Below, piece by piece: positions 1-11,440 of a DNA stretch of 64,000 nucleotides (its first letter is position 1; each line of letters begins with the position of its first letter). The stretch lies in NCBI GenBank assembly GCA_039566865.1, contig CM076954.1:17136001-17200000 (forward strand). The letters are read 5' to 3'. A program made the translations under genes and the position numbers. This DNA comes from Aurelia coerulea (taxonomy: Eukaryota > Cnidaria > Scyphozoa > Semaeostomeae > Ulmaridae). The notes under the pieces were generated by a model. That model saw only the letters and a list, made by a program, of their open reading frames with translations. It had not been told where the DNA came from and did not search any database.

Positions 1-206
1 TTTGGGAAGTTCTTTTGGCCCACCCGGCATATCATGGAAAGTAAACCACATATCTTTTGTCATCGAAATAATCTGTAGGTTATGCAACAATAAAGCTCGT
101 ATATTAAAGACCCTCTCTTAACCATGATCCTTTGCGTGCTAAATATAAATAGAATGCAAGTAGAACAGAGTCCAAAATGTCTTTCATATCATATCACCCG
201 TTCCTC

Positions 207-1324
207 TTCTAACCAACGGTGTACATCCACACTAATCGTGTGATTAATCATGGGTCTGGTCCATGTGGAATGTACATCTTCTTAACTTCATATTCTCAAT
301 AAATAATGGGTAACACTTGGTGGATGCCTGGCGACTCTTTTGTTCTTATCGGTAACCATGTGAATCAGTTGCTGTGCATTTCTAGGGAGTAGATTATGGC
401 AGGCACTTCCCAATGACATGAAACAATCTGATACCCTCTCCAGTTTGAAAAGGAGAATAAAAACCTGGAATGGGGAGGAATGCAACTGTAGACTGTGTAG
501 ACCTTTCGTGGCTCAGGTTGGGTTCTTGAGCGGATAAAATTTCTTTGCATTGTAAATATAGAAAATACTGTAAAAACATTGTAAGAATCTGTATATATGT
601 ATTTATATCTACTTATTCCGCATTATAGATATATTTTTTTATTTTAAACAATTTTACTTTGTAGTAGGCTTGAATTAGCTTTTTTCTAGCTACTTATGTA
701 TATACCTACTTTAAATAAATGGATAATAATAGTAATAGTAGAATGATGGCCAAACAAGCCTTCGACATGGAATCGATAAGATGACAGCAGCACGGAAATT
801 CACAGAAGCAGAGATCTTTTTCCTCGAAGCCGAATTTATCGATGGACTGGCCTTAACTTCCATGGTAAAATACGGAGATCGATGTCGATACTTAACAGGA
901 AAAGACTGGCTTGCCTACAGAAGTAATCCAACGGTGGATAAAGAAAACGATCGCGGGGAGCTTATTTTGGAAATGGCTCAGCAAGCCAGGTGCTACCCAG
1001 GATTAAAGGGGCTCCGTCGTCAAAGTACTTCACTTAGGAACAAACCAAACATTCATAGCTTCTACGATTGCTCGGATATAAGTGGATTTTTAACGGTCAC
1101 TTTTTGGTGGCTTGGGTGAAGCCACCAAACAAACTGCAGAGAACAATGGATGAACAATGGATAATCGGCGACACTTGCGAGTTTACGGATTTGTTTACTG
1201 TTTGACGACGGAGCCCCTTTAATCTGAACTTGGAAATATGAAGTTCAAAAGGTGTAGATTCCATATGGGGCGGACCCATGATTAATCACATGATTAGTGT
1301 GGATATAAACCGTTGATTAGAAGC
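207..1324. mobile_element. Foldback/TIR DNA element, about 1.1 kb
   Basis: Imperfect inverted repeats of about 88 bp bound this segment (207-293 against 1234-1324). They share the words CACACTAATC/GATTAGTGTG, GATTAATCATG/CATGATTAATC and AACTTCATATT/AAATATGAAGTT. The interior encodes no recognisable transposase. One open frame (781-1119, 112 codons) runs into a second, smaller inverted-repeat element and resembles nothing I know. Probably a non-autonomous or decayed DNA transposon; superfamily unassigned because I see no clear target duplication. Confidence 0.55.
1001..1224. mobile_element. Small MITE with perfect 24-bp inverted repeats
   Basis: The 24 bases at 1001-1024 (beginning GATTAAAGGGGCTCC) are exactly reverse-complementary to 1201-1224. 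It lies inside the 207-1324 element, so it is a nested insertion. The outermost bases contain TTAA/TAAT, so a TA target is possible but cannot be separated from the repeat. Confidence 0.6.
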
Positions 1325-1850
1325 GAGGCAGGTGCATCATATTAAATTCGATTTTGAGGTTGCAAAGGATTATGGTTTGCTCTAATTCTTTGAAATACAA
1401 TTTGCCGCTTGACATACATTTGTAACATAGTAGTCACATTTGAAAATAGCTATATCTTTCCTTGTAGACCAATTTTGACAAGTTCAAAATCCGAAAAGTA
1501 AGTTCTGGACTTTTCCGATTAAGCTTGCCTCTACATCATAATTAATGAATTATAGGGTGTCCTGAAAGGTTCCCAGGTTGTAGAAGTTCCAATGAAGGAA
1601 CTGTAATTTTAATATTTCTTTCCATTCTTACACATGATTTTGATAGTAGGCTGAAGCACCGCGACCTTATAGCTTCAAAGGGGAAAGAAAGAAGCGCAAA
1701 ATAAAAAAGCAAAATTAATGATATGATGTTACGTCAAAATGCTAAAGTTTTTCTTTGCTTCTTAAACTTAGGTTTAAACAATTTGATTGATGGTATCTGA
1801 TCATGACACTGTTTAAAACTTTGGAAGTAATCTCCCTAACAATCAAAATA

Positions 1851-2382
1851 CCGGGTGTCCCAAAAAAGTACTCCCGTTTGCAAAATCACCAAAATTTGAT
1901 TACACGGGCGATCTTCAATTTTCTTTTTTTTGTCAAGTAGATCAAGGAGCAAATTATTTTCCCAGACTTAGCTGATCTTGTGAATGGCAAATTTGGCTCT
2001 TTTTATGGCTGCCTGGTTTTGAATCATGGTGCAAAAAAGCACTGATGACTGCCAGATCAATTTCTTTGTGCGTGAAAGCTTCTAGTTTGGTCATAAATGA
2101 CATAAAGATATGCGCACTATCATTAGAGGCTTCAATGATGATAACGAAATCTGAAATTTTGACTCTTAGGCAAGATTGAGAATTTTTCTTAAAAGACATA
2201 GCTCAGAATGAGGTTTTTGGACGTGTAATTTTCCTACCTTGCTGTATCAAAAGCAAACATTTTATGATCTATGAATATTTTTGGTTCTTTGACAAAACAA
2301 CTCAAAAAGAAAATTTTATCAAACGTGAGATTGTCAATTTTTGATGATTTTTCAAATAGGATTACTTTTTTGGGACACCCGG
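1851..2382. mobile_element. TA-flanked MITE, mariner-like, CCGGGTGTCCC ends
   Basis: Terminal inverted repeats CCGGGTGTCCCAAAAAAGTA at 1851-1870 and its complement ending at 2382 are flanked by TA on both sides (1849-1850, 2383-2384). TA duplication is the hallmark of the Tc1/mariner superfamily. There is no transposase; the 81-codon minus-strand frame at 1954-2199 is not recognisable. A diverged inverted relative follows at 2529-3336. Confidence 0.75.
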
Positions 2383-2528
2383 TAGTTTGCCTATTAGCAT
2401 TTACGATTGTGACTAGATGATCAATCTTCAGAATCTGTCCAATGTATTATATATCATGATTTGTCAAAAATGGGACACTTTTTTGGAGCACCTGATTTTT
2501 GCAGAAATTTTTCAAAGACTCATTTTGG

Positions 2529-3336
2529 CCGGATGTCCCAAAGAAAATCCTATCGTTTAAAAAATCACACAGTATAAAACATATCATAGACTTTCTTTCT
2601 TTTTGATCTCTTTTATCAGTGATTCGAATTCTTTAAAGATGATTAGAAACGTCTGTTTTGATTACTTGAAGGGTAAAAACACAACTGTTTCTATGAGCAA
2701 AAATTTCGATATAGATCTTCGTCGGTGTATTTACAAACCCAGGCAGCCAAGTATTTATACGATAAACCTAGAATTTACATAAAAATGGTTTGTTTTTCTA
2801 TACCCTACACAAATAAAAGAAAACATTATTATTTCACAATGCTATAGATATAAAAATGATTTTTACACATGGACAAAGCGAAACGCTGTCTAGACTTTAC
2901 GGACAGGTGACTTGCTTGCTTAAAGGGTATTAAATAAAAAATATACAACTCTGTTCGGAGCACAATTATTTATAATTATTTGTTTGTGTATAAAATGATG
3001 CATTGAAACTTGAAAAACCTCATTCTGAGCTATTCTTTTTAAACAACATCGTAAATCTTGTATAAGAGCCATGATATTGAGATTCCCCATTATTCTTCAA
3101 GCCTACACCTGTAGTTTGCATGTCTTTCTAAAATTCACGACCAAGTGTTTTGCAGTATGCTTCAAAACCAGGCAGCCCAAAAAAGGGCGAAATTTGCTAA
3201 TTTAAAATCAATCATAGCTGTGCTTGGGAAAATAATTTGGTCTTCGATCTACTTTCTAAAAAAGGAAATTTGAAGATCGACGATGTAATCAAATTTTGGC
3301 AATTTTTCAAGAAGGGTTACTTTTTCAGACTGCCGG
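2529..3336. mobile_element. Diverged relative of the 1851-2382 MITE, inverted
   Basis: Reading back from 3336 (ends ...CTGCCGG|TA), the minus strand follows the start of the 1851-2382 element for about 230 bp. Shared words include AAAATTTGATTACA, CGATCTTCAA, CAAATTATTTTCCCA and GGCTGCCTGGTTTTGAA. The left end reads CCGGATGTCCCAAAG without a clear TA. It is an older, degenerate copy in the opposite orientation. Confidence 0.55.
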
Positions 3337-3535
3337 TAGTCTTCACTTTACTCATACAAATAATTTATTTTTGTTTTTAGGAAGTGCACACAGTCACAAC
3401 TTGATTTCTTTGAGATGCTAGACCGGAAAATAGATGCGGTAAGTTTTAATTGTTTCTATCGCATTTTCATTCAGCTGTAAGTTTTATTATTATCATTAAT
3501 TCTTTCAGTTGAAGTTGGCTAAAAAATTATAGCTA

Positions 3536-4248
3536 CCGGATGAGTCAGAAAAAAGAATTCCCGTTTGAAAGGTCACGGCTCCCTGGATATCAAGACAATG
3601 ATATCGGCAAATATATATTTTAATGTTAGAAATGTTCAAATCTACTATAAAATTTACCTGACTGAAATCGGCCACTCCACTCTGAAATTATGAGGGATTT
3701 TCTCCAGAAAGCCGCTTCAAAAAACCTTCAAAACGTGCCCAACATCATGAACAGATTTCCCTAACATTTCTGCCTGACAATCTTTTTTTTATATCAACTT
3801 AAAACAACTACAACTCTAATATTTACATTCAACTGTGCCCCTCATAGCGGGAAAAGACCTTACAATTGCCTTACAGCAATGACTTGTGAACGCTTTAGCA
3901 CGTGCTATCCTCTTGGGAGGATGAAAAAATCCTCCCCCTGGTATCGATGACCTATTCAGGGGGATTCCATTCTCCCAAGAGGACAAAATACATGAATTTA
4001 TGTGAGTGTCATCAATTTTAGGAAGGGAAATGTGCTCATTGTTTTCATTCGTTTTTGCAGGTTTTTGAAGGGCTTTCTGCAGAAAATCACCCATATCCAC
4101 AGAAAGGAATGGCCGATTAAGGCCGGGTAAATTACTGAACCTAATTGAGCATATTGGCAATAAAACAAGACATTTTTCAATATTATTGCTTTGATATTCA
4201 TGGAGCAGTGGCCTTCCAAGCGGGGATCCTTTTTTCTGACTCACCCGG
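3536..4248. mobile_element. TA-flanked MITE, CCGGATGAGTCAG ends
   Basis: The left end CCGGATGAGTCAGAAAAAAG (3536) and right end CTGACTCACCCGG (ending 4248) are inverted repeats flanked by TA (3534-3535, 4249-4250). Its interior holds a segment (about 3797-3862, CAACTGTGCCCCTCATAG) that recurs at about 52636-52702. The open frames across it are fortuitous. Confidence 0.7.
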
Positions 4249-4484
4249 TATAATTTCTAATTATGGCCAACTATTTACGGAAATACATACCATGCTACAA
4301 AGAATGCAGAAAACTGTATTAATGGACAATGAAAGCATGATTCGAAAGTATTTTCGGGACTCGTGCAACACGAAGATTAAATATTGATTGTTTTTTTGTA
4401 TGGAAGATGTTGATTATTTTTAGGACCAACAATATTTGATGGTCCATTATTGTTGGCTATTCAACTGAAGCTATTTGGCTTAAA

Positions 4485-4532
4485 AATAATAATGATAATA
4501 ATAATAGTGATGATAATAATGATAATAATAAT
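4485..4532. repeat. Imperfect AAT/GAT trinucleotide microsatellite
   Basis: Run of AATAATAATGATAATAATAAT-like triplets with scattered substitutions. Confidence 0.8.
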
Positions 4533-4590
4533 TTTGCTAATTATGGAACAAAAAGACCGATTTCACCCAAGCAAATTTTCGTATTAGTTA

Positions 4591-4953
4591 GACCCCGTTT
4601 ACGCGAGACAAAACTGGATCAATCCAGAACGGAATCGATCCAATTTGGGATCGATCTCAAAATTTTGCAGGTGTTTACACGGGATCGATCCCAAACCAAT
4701 GATTCCCAGACTCCTTATAAAGATTTGGGCATGCCTACAGACTATGCTCTATTTGCTGTCAGGGTAACCAAAAGGTGTCATTATGAAAACGCCTCGATTT
4801 CCTTTTTCGGCTTGCGTCGTTCTGCATTCGTGCCAGTTTGGGATCGATCCAGCCGTTTACACGAGGCTCTGACGGGATCGATCCCAAACTGGATCGCTCT
4901 GGCAATCGATATCGCGGATCGATCGATGCAGTTTTCTCACATTTAACCGGGGT
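4591..4953. mobile_element. MITE built from GGGATCGATCCCAAAC words
   Basis: Short terminal inverted repeats GACCCCG...CGGGGTC bound a segment with several copies of the self-complementary word GGGATCGATCCC plus GTTTACACG/CGTTTACACGAG. It resembles in style the elements at 9441-9945, 17023-18512 and 46580-46916. No target duplication is evident. Confidence 0.5.
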
Positions 4954-5476
4954 CTTCGATGTCACTTGAGATTTGCGATAATGCAGAAGTAATCATTCAA
5001 TAGACTTCATTCGTTTTCATACGTGCACACTTTCATGTGACATCTGATTTGAGAGAGACTTTAAAGGTACACTGTCGTGGCGCTGATTGGGTTAATAAGA
5101 CAATAAAAAACAATAGAATTTGGCAAGCTTCAGTAATTACGCTGTACACTGAAATTTGACTCCCTTTATTCTCGAAACGAAATATGATCAAAGAGTATAA
5201 AGGCTTGGTAATTATTCACAGGCCAGGTTCTATGTTGGTGATTTCAACATTACGATTAGCCAATCACAGCCGCGACAGTGTGCCTTTAAACAGTTCTATT
5301 GTTTTTTTTTCTCAGGGAGCTGATTATATATCGGAAGATGACAGAGCTAGCCGTCGTTCTTGGTCAGAGCTCAGGTGACACAAACTAAGAAGCTGTTCAA
5401 ATTCAAGTATCGAGGGGAATAAGGTACAATAAGCAAACCATACTGATTAGTATGAAGCAAACGAGTCCTATTTGTT
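4954..5476. other. No recognisable feature
   Basis: I see no gene, RNA gene or clear repeat here. A 64-codon frame at 5184-5378 has no recognisable content. Confidence 0.5.
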
Positions 5477-5832
5477 CAAGGGTACTACGAAGACTGGGTT
5501 TAGGCCATAGGTTTAATGTTGTTTAATGATAGATGTTACTTACTGCCACAGCTACATGTTTATGTTTTATCTCTCCTGTGGTATGTAAACCCAATGTCGT
5601 ACGAAATTCGATGCTGTTAGCGCTCTAACATCCCTCCGGCTCTCGCATCTCACATGGCTGTTGCCCTCCATTTGAAATTGTGCTCGAACTGAATGTTTGT
5701 GAGCTATGAGAGCGAGGGAGCAAGAGGAACGTTGCAGCGCAAATAGAAATATGTAGCTGTGTTAGTAAATGATTTGTTTCATTGAGCAATAATAAACCTA
5801 TGGCCTAAATCCACTCGCTGTAATACTCTTGA
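5477..5832. mobile_element. TIR element, about 40-bp inverted repeats
   Basis: The segment 5477-5517 (GGTTTAGGCCATAGGTTTA core) is inverted at 5792-5832 (TAAACCTATGGCCTAAATCC core), with mismatches outside the core. No coding potential is visible. Confidence 0.6.
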
Positions 5833-6135
5833 TTTGATTACGAAATCGTAAATGGAAATGATGTATATGCACAATATGTTTTTAGACTTACTACGTGGGT
5901 CCAATGTCAAGCAAACCAAATTGAACGTGCGTATTTTGTGATGAATTTCGTCTGGTGGTAAAATTTAGAGAAGATGTATGCCAATGGTCAAATAGGTCTG
6001 ACAATTACTAGATTAGGGGGTATGACTTTGTGTTCTACTGAAGTTCACTTTATTCTTGTTTTTTTAGCTGAAATACGAAATCATTAAATCGGAGAAAATA
6101 TGCAGTCAATTTTTATTGTGAATTAAGCTTTATTA

Positions 6136-6440
6136 CTGGGTGAGCCAGAAAAACTTGTCCCATTGTTAAAAATTCATAGTATCAAGAGGATTAGAATTAA
6201 TCATAGTTTGCTTGATTGCTGTGAGATTCAAGTATTTTTGTAATTGTTCTCTCTTTTTTATGAGCAAATGTAGGTAAAGTCAACTTAACGAAAATGTCAT
6301 GGCTGCAAAATGAATGTCTGAACAGGCCTAAAACACTTCATCAGATCGTAAAGAAGCTCTTCTCCCCCGATGTGATTTTACTTGATACCTTTTTAATCAG
6401 AAGGAATTTCAATTCATGTTCTGTCACTCATTCTGCTTCT
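6136..6440. mobile_element. Truncated copy of the 8656-9315 MITE family
   Basis: It starts after TA with CTGGGTGAGCCAGAAAAACT. It then tracks the left part of the 8656-9315 element: AAAATTC.TAG.ATCAAGAG, then GCTTGA, TGATTGTTCTC, GGCCTAAAA.ACTT.ATCA. No matching right terminus follows, so it is 3' truncated or interrupted. The 91-codon frame at 6294-6569 lies in it and is not credible. Confidence 0.5.
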
Positions 6441-7880
6441 GAAAATATGTTTCCAGAGGGCAATCAAAATGTAACCTTTCCTCGGTTGTTAAAGCCTTGT
6501 TATCGCCGATGCTGTAAGACAATCATTTTTTTGAAATATATAGTCCCATCAAAAGCTACGATAACATAATTACTAGTTACCCTACTTACAATATTACTCT
6601 ACTATACCACTTAAACGATACCAGAGGGAGCAAAAGACTGTGTCTACCCTGCGACCATTCCATGAAGTTAAAAACTACTAATAGATACGGAGAAAAAAAG
6701 AAAACCAGGCAATGCACGTAGCTACTCTACAATAATAACACTAAATCCCCCTTGCAGGTTGCAGCAGCTAATTATTAGTAGCAGCATTTTATTCAAAGCG
6801 TTGTGTTGCATTTATGTATTTTAAAGTTGCCTTAAGAATATCTGTATCAGAGTCAACAGACGACCTTTTATCACCATACAGCATCATTTCAAGTAATAGC
6901 GCCTTTGAATGATTTGACACACCGTACTGAAGACAGTCATCAGCGATTAAATGAAAACCGGTCGTAAAGAGCCATTTTGGCACCAAGGCACAGTGGGCTA
7001 GAGGGAGACATTCGAAAATTTGGAAGTTCTCTAAATCGTTAATTGTTATCAGTTTTAGAAAGCTGAATAGTTGGGCTATCGTGTGCTTTTGAAAGGTTTC
7101 ATTTATCTTGTAGAAAATTGGACAAAATCTTTGAAAATGTCACTTACAGCATTCTGGTGGCAAAGAATGTGGATGAATGTTTTTCAACCAGAAAAATGGG
7201 TTGCAGAATGTTTGATCCGCATTACATATGAAAGTAAATAGTCACTGTCTGTTGAAAAGCAATATGAACATGTTTTGTCAAGTCTTCTTTTACCACAGCA
7301 AGAATTTTTTTCAGACAATTTGTCAGATTTGTTGTCTTCTTCAGAGAGCAAAATTTGACTTTAATGAAGAATATCTCTGAAAGTATGAGAGGAAACATAC
7401 AACACCAATACAATAAGAACCCGCAAAATAGAAACCTGTTTTTTCAAAACAGCCTGTTTAGTTTATTTTTAAAAGGTCATTAATCTGGAAACAGGCTGAA
7501 ATGTTTCTTATCATATGGTTAAGAAACCTTCATTGATTTCAACTTAAATATGTAAACAAACCCAGAGCAAACACTATCGAGCGGTATGTTCTCGTTATCT
7601 TTATTAGCCGTAAATAACGGACTCATCATATTAAACCCATAAACGCAACAAAGCACCGAAATCAGTAGGAAGAAGACTATTAACTCCTGTAAAAGAAAAA
7701 AATAACCAAAATAAGCCTGTAGCAAGAGAAAAACTGTTAAATCCTGTAAGATAAAACCGAATTAACCTTAATTCCTGAAAGGAAAGAAATAAGTTAATAA
7801 CTCACCAGTAACTGCTGAAAAGATAAACGTATAAATGAAAAGATAATCTTGTTCGTCTGTGCATTACAGAAATTGTTTCT
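6441..7880. other. No recognisable feature
   Basis: About 1.4 kb without a gene, RNA or clear repeat that I can support. Short frames at 6789-6986, 7222-7413 and 7519-7725 on the minus strand have no family signature. Confidence 0.5.
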
Positions 7881-8109
7881 AAGAGCAAGCATGAGCGTAT
7901 ATCGAAAGAAGAAGGATATATCTGTACATCTACCTCGGGCATTTTATTTCTTTAGTTCAGAAGCTGAGCAGTAAATGTTTTAATTGCATCCAAAAAGGTA
8001 AGAGAATTGAATCGCCTCCCGATCGGCTTTTGAATCAAATAAATTAAATGCCCGTGACAGATGTGTAGATGTATCCTTCTTCTCTCGATCTATGCTCATG
8101 TTTGCTCTT
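7881..8109. repeat. Foldback hairpin, about 75-bp arms
   Basis: 7881-7955 (AAGAGCAAGCATGAGCGTAT...GGGCATTTTATTT) is inverted at about 8036-8109 with several mismatches. A small foldback element with a loop of about 80 bp. Confidence 0.65.
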
Positions 8110-8655
8110 GAAAACAACGTCTGGAATGCACAACGAGCGAACTAGCTACCTGGGTCTCAGAGACACTTTTGCAGCTTTGCTTGTTTTGAATTACTGGTTG
8201 AGAGAATTTCCTTCGTCTGCGATCGCTAATCGCTTTGAATTGTGGTGCCAATCAAAACTAACTCGTGCTATTGTCTTACCAAATCTGTCCTTGTTTTCTG
8301 GAATAGCTGAGCTAATAGAAAAATCAGCCAGAGTAAAAAGGAAATTTCAATAATGCTGGAAGATTAGAAAAAGAAAATATTAAAAACAAGCGGGAGCAAT
8401 TGATGGACCCATGTAGTAAGTGCTTCATAGAATTCCAAATGAACATGGATAGATTAATGGGCGCAGCCATTAGCTTTCCTTTTGGTAATTTATTTTTATG
8501 TAAACCCTATGCTGTTTTTTGATAGTACATTCAATGTGGAATAGGGTAGTTATTTATAAGTGTTGTGTAAATGGACATCCGGCTGTTCGAAAATTATGCC
8601 TTATAGTTGTAATAGCGTCTTATCCTTTCATTGCCACGAAGCTTTGAGCCATGTA

Positions 8656-9315
8656 CCGGGTGAACCAGAGAAAATCCCTCTTTTGAAAATTCCTAGCATC
8701 AAGAGTACTGGATGGATTGGAATGAATCAATATTTGCTTGACAGCCAAAAGATCTTGACAGCCAAAGTATTTTTATGATTGTTCTCGCCTTCTTACGAGC
8801 ACTTGACAGATTGGTAAATTCAAATTTAGAAAAACTTAGTGGTTGCAAAGCGACTGAAAAAGGCCTAAAATACTTGATCAAATCATAAAAGACTCCTCGC
8901 TCAGAACAACAGGGAAAATGCCATTTCTGATGGGTGAGATATATCGTCTGCACATTTATTGCCATGGGATTGAACATTTTTAGTATCTGTTTGAGAATAT
9001 ATGTCCTATTACTCTTGAGAGAGGTGAAACGCCTTTGCGTATTGTTCTGTGTGGGGACAATATTGTTCGTATCGTTCTGTGTGAGGAGTCCTGACGATTT
9101 GATCAAGTGTTTTTGGCCCTTTTTCAGTTCTTTTGCAAGAATAACATTTTTGTAATGTTGAATTTACCTATATTTGCAATGACCGTAGGAAGATGAGAAA
9201 ATCACAAAATGTTTAGATCTTTTGGCTTTTAACAAGAATTTAAATCATTCAAATCCATGAAGTACTTGTGTTGCTACGAATTTTCGAAAGTGGGAACTTT
9301 TTCTGGCTCACCCGG
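8656..9315. mobile_element. TA-flanked MITE, CCGGGTGAACCAG ends
   Basis: The left terminus CCGGGTGAACCAGAGAAAA (8656) and right terminus ...TTTTTCTGGCTCACCCGG (ending 9315) form imperfect inverted repeats of 40 bp or more, flanked by TA on both sides. A partial sibling lies at 6136. The internal frames (8699-9106 minus, 8934-9155 plus) have no recognisable domain. Confidence 0.7.
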
Positions 9316-9381
9316 TATTTATAGTGGCAACTCGATATAGCTATGACGATTCCTTTGAAGAGGGACAAACTTCGGAATATA

Positions 9382-9994
9382 CAGGGTGTTTCAGAAAAAG
9401 ACGCAACCCAACTATGATTGAAACATTAAAGGTCTTCTTAAGCCTGGTTTCCATTAAATGGTAAGGGGATCGGCGACAGTCTGCGATCGTCGGCGATCCC
9501 TATCTTCCATCTTCCATCTTCCATCTGCGATTTCAGCAGAGTGTTTCCATTCGTCGGCGACCAGTCGGCGACAGTCTGCGACGCACCTATACCATGATCC
9601 TTTTCAAACCCACAAGAAAGCGCGCAAGCGTAACAACAATGACTACTATCATCTAATTGGCTAATCAGATCCACGTGATATTAGTTTAACAAAAGCGCGT
9701 CTGCGATGATCGCCGATCGTCTGCGATGTGTGTTTCCATAAACATTTTCCCAGATCGGGACAGTCGTAACGATCGGGAAAGTTGAACTTAGTTCAACTTT
9801 CCCGACGCTTACGATCCACGATCGCCGACGGTCTTAAAAGCAAGTGTTTCCATTAAATCGGGAATGCAACGCAGACGAACGCAGACGATCGCAGACTGTC
9901 GCCGATCTCCTTACGATCGCTCTACGATTTAATGGAAACCAGGCTTTAAAGGGGCTTCGAATAAAGTTGGGTTGCTTTTTTCAGAAACACCCTG
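9382..9994. mobile_element. TA-flanked MITE, CAGGGTGTTTC ends, interrupted
   Basis: Termini CAGGGTGTTTCAGAAAAAG (9382) and CTTTTTTCAGAAACACCCTG (ending 9994) are inverted repeats flanked by TA. Most of the interior is a second, nested element (9441-9945). Without it the outer element would be only about 110 bp. Confidence 0.75.
9441..9945. mobile_element. PIF/Harbinger-like MITE nested in a TA-type MITE
   Basis: Perfect 19-bp inverted repeats (AGCCTGGTTTCCATTAAAT and its complement) bound 505 bp. They are flanked by the direct repeat TTA (9438-9440, 9946-9948), the TWA-type duplication known for PIF/Harbinger. The interior is rich in CGGCGATC, GCGATCG and CAGTCTGCGA words that are complementary to one another, so the strand should fold extensively. 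Confidence 0.7.
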
Positions 9995-10319
9995 TAATTT
10001 AGGCCCACCTCTAGTCGAAGTATTTTCTGTCGGTGACCAGCCATATCCAGCATTTTGAGTGCGTGGCCGTTGTGACTATGGTTCGCGCATTCTCTAATCT
10101 CTAGGATTAATCTCCATTTGATCAGACGCTGATTTGATTTTGGCACGCACTTTGTTCTTTGGCCATGTTGAAACGAGATCGTGCACGATGTCAGTTTCTT
10201 GCAATATTATTGCTTCTTTCAGGAGTTGAACCGAGGGTCGTATCACTCTGTAAAATCTGGTACGCTTTTGGCAAAAATTCTTTTGTTTAAAGAAAAATCC
10301 GCAAATATTCCCAAAAATC

Positions 10320-10500
10320 CTAAAATCTCAAATCGCAAAAATCTCAGCGATTATGGATATTGCCCTAGGAAATAACCCAAACACTTTCCCTTCAATTAGA
10401 TATCAAAATCACAGGCGCTTTTAAGTGATTTCTGTCAGAAATGTCATTTGGGTCTAAGCTTCTCACCGATTAAAACTCATGCGTTAGCCCCAACATGGGG
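10320..10500 (+). repeat. Diverged copy of the arm of the 14362-16051 palindrome
   Basis: AAATAACCCAAAC, TGATTTCTGTCAGAAATGTCATTTGGGTCTAAGC and ATTAAAACTCAT match 14735-14850 with scattered changes, including the same sequence order. An older relative of the palindromic element. Confidence 0.55.
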
Positions 10501-11278
10501 TTTTTTCGTTTTTTATGCGCACGCACACTCGGTTTGAAGCAGAGGCATCTTAATTTTTGCAAGCGTGATACATCGAGGCAAAGCAAAGACAAATTGTCAT
10601 ACTTGTAAGGGCAGTACTAGACTCATTACACAAGTCCTTCAATGCTTTTCGAGAAAAATTGTGAAATTCGTTGATTAGTTTTGCAATCAGAAATCTGTCA
10701 ATTAATCCAATTCGATCTAACACATTTTGTTAAAATGATTTTCCATGAATAACCAAACTTGAAAGGTACCTCAACTTCCAACATTGCCTGTGATCACTGC
10801 TACTAGAAGAGTTTCTTAATTTCTTGGAAGGGCCTTTTTTTCTTATGAGAATAAGAATGCACTCTTCACAAACTGGTTTTGAAATAATTTTTTTTATTTT
10901 TCAACAGATTTTGCTTGCCCATGAAATTTTAGGTGTACATCATTGGGGATACTAGCATTACTGTCCAAAAAAATCATGAAATGTGTCAAATTTGCTCATG
11001 TTGGTCAAAATATTTTTCTGGTGACCCTTGACCTATTCCAAAACATCTTTTTCTACCAATAGAATTTTATTGAAAATAAAACCATCATTCTGCACAGATA
11101 CACACAAATAAAAACAGAAAAATTCAGCGAAAGCAACTGGAAAATACCTCTCAGAATTAAAATACAGTTATCTAGCTAAAGATATCCTGCAATAATACTG
11201 TGCACTTCTGCAAATGATGCTAAAAATGTTCATGAAATGTTCTTTCTTTCAAATCTCTCAGTGATATAGGAACCAGGA

Positions 11279-11440
11279 GGCACTGGGGGGCACATGCCAC
11301 CCTTTCCTGAGATTTTGCAGTAAACAAAAGAGTGCCTTTCCATTTTAGAAAGTGTCTCTTTAGCTTGATGAAAAACTCCCTTGATATGCTGTGCCTCCCA
11401 AGTTCAAGATGCATTCCTACAGCCCTGAAATCCCTTAATT
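11279..11440 (+). repeat. Dispersed repeat, sibling of 51791-51948
   Basis: It shares GGGGGCAC.TGCC, GATTTTGCA.TAAACAAA, TTTAGCTTGATGAAA and GATGC.TTCCTAC with the later copy in the same orientation. A terminal GGGGGCACRTGCC word is typical of TE ends; superfamily not determined. Confidence 0.55.

Noticed and set aside
781..1119. A 112-codon ORF
   Set aside because: It runs into a small MITE at 1001 and shows no recognisable family; probably chance inside a TE.
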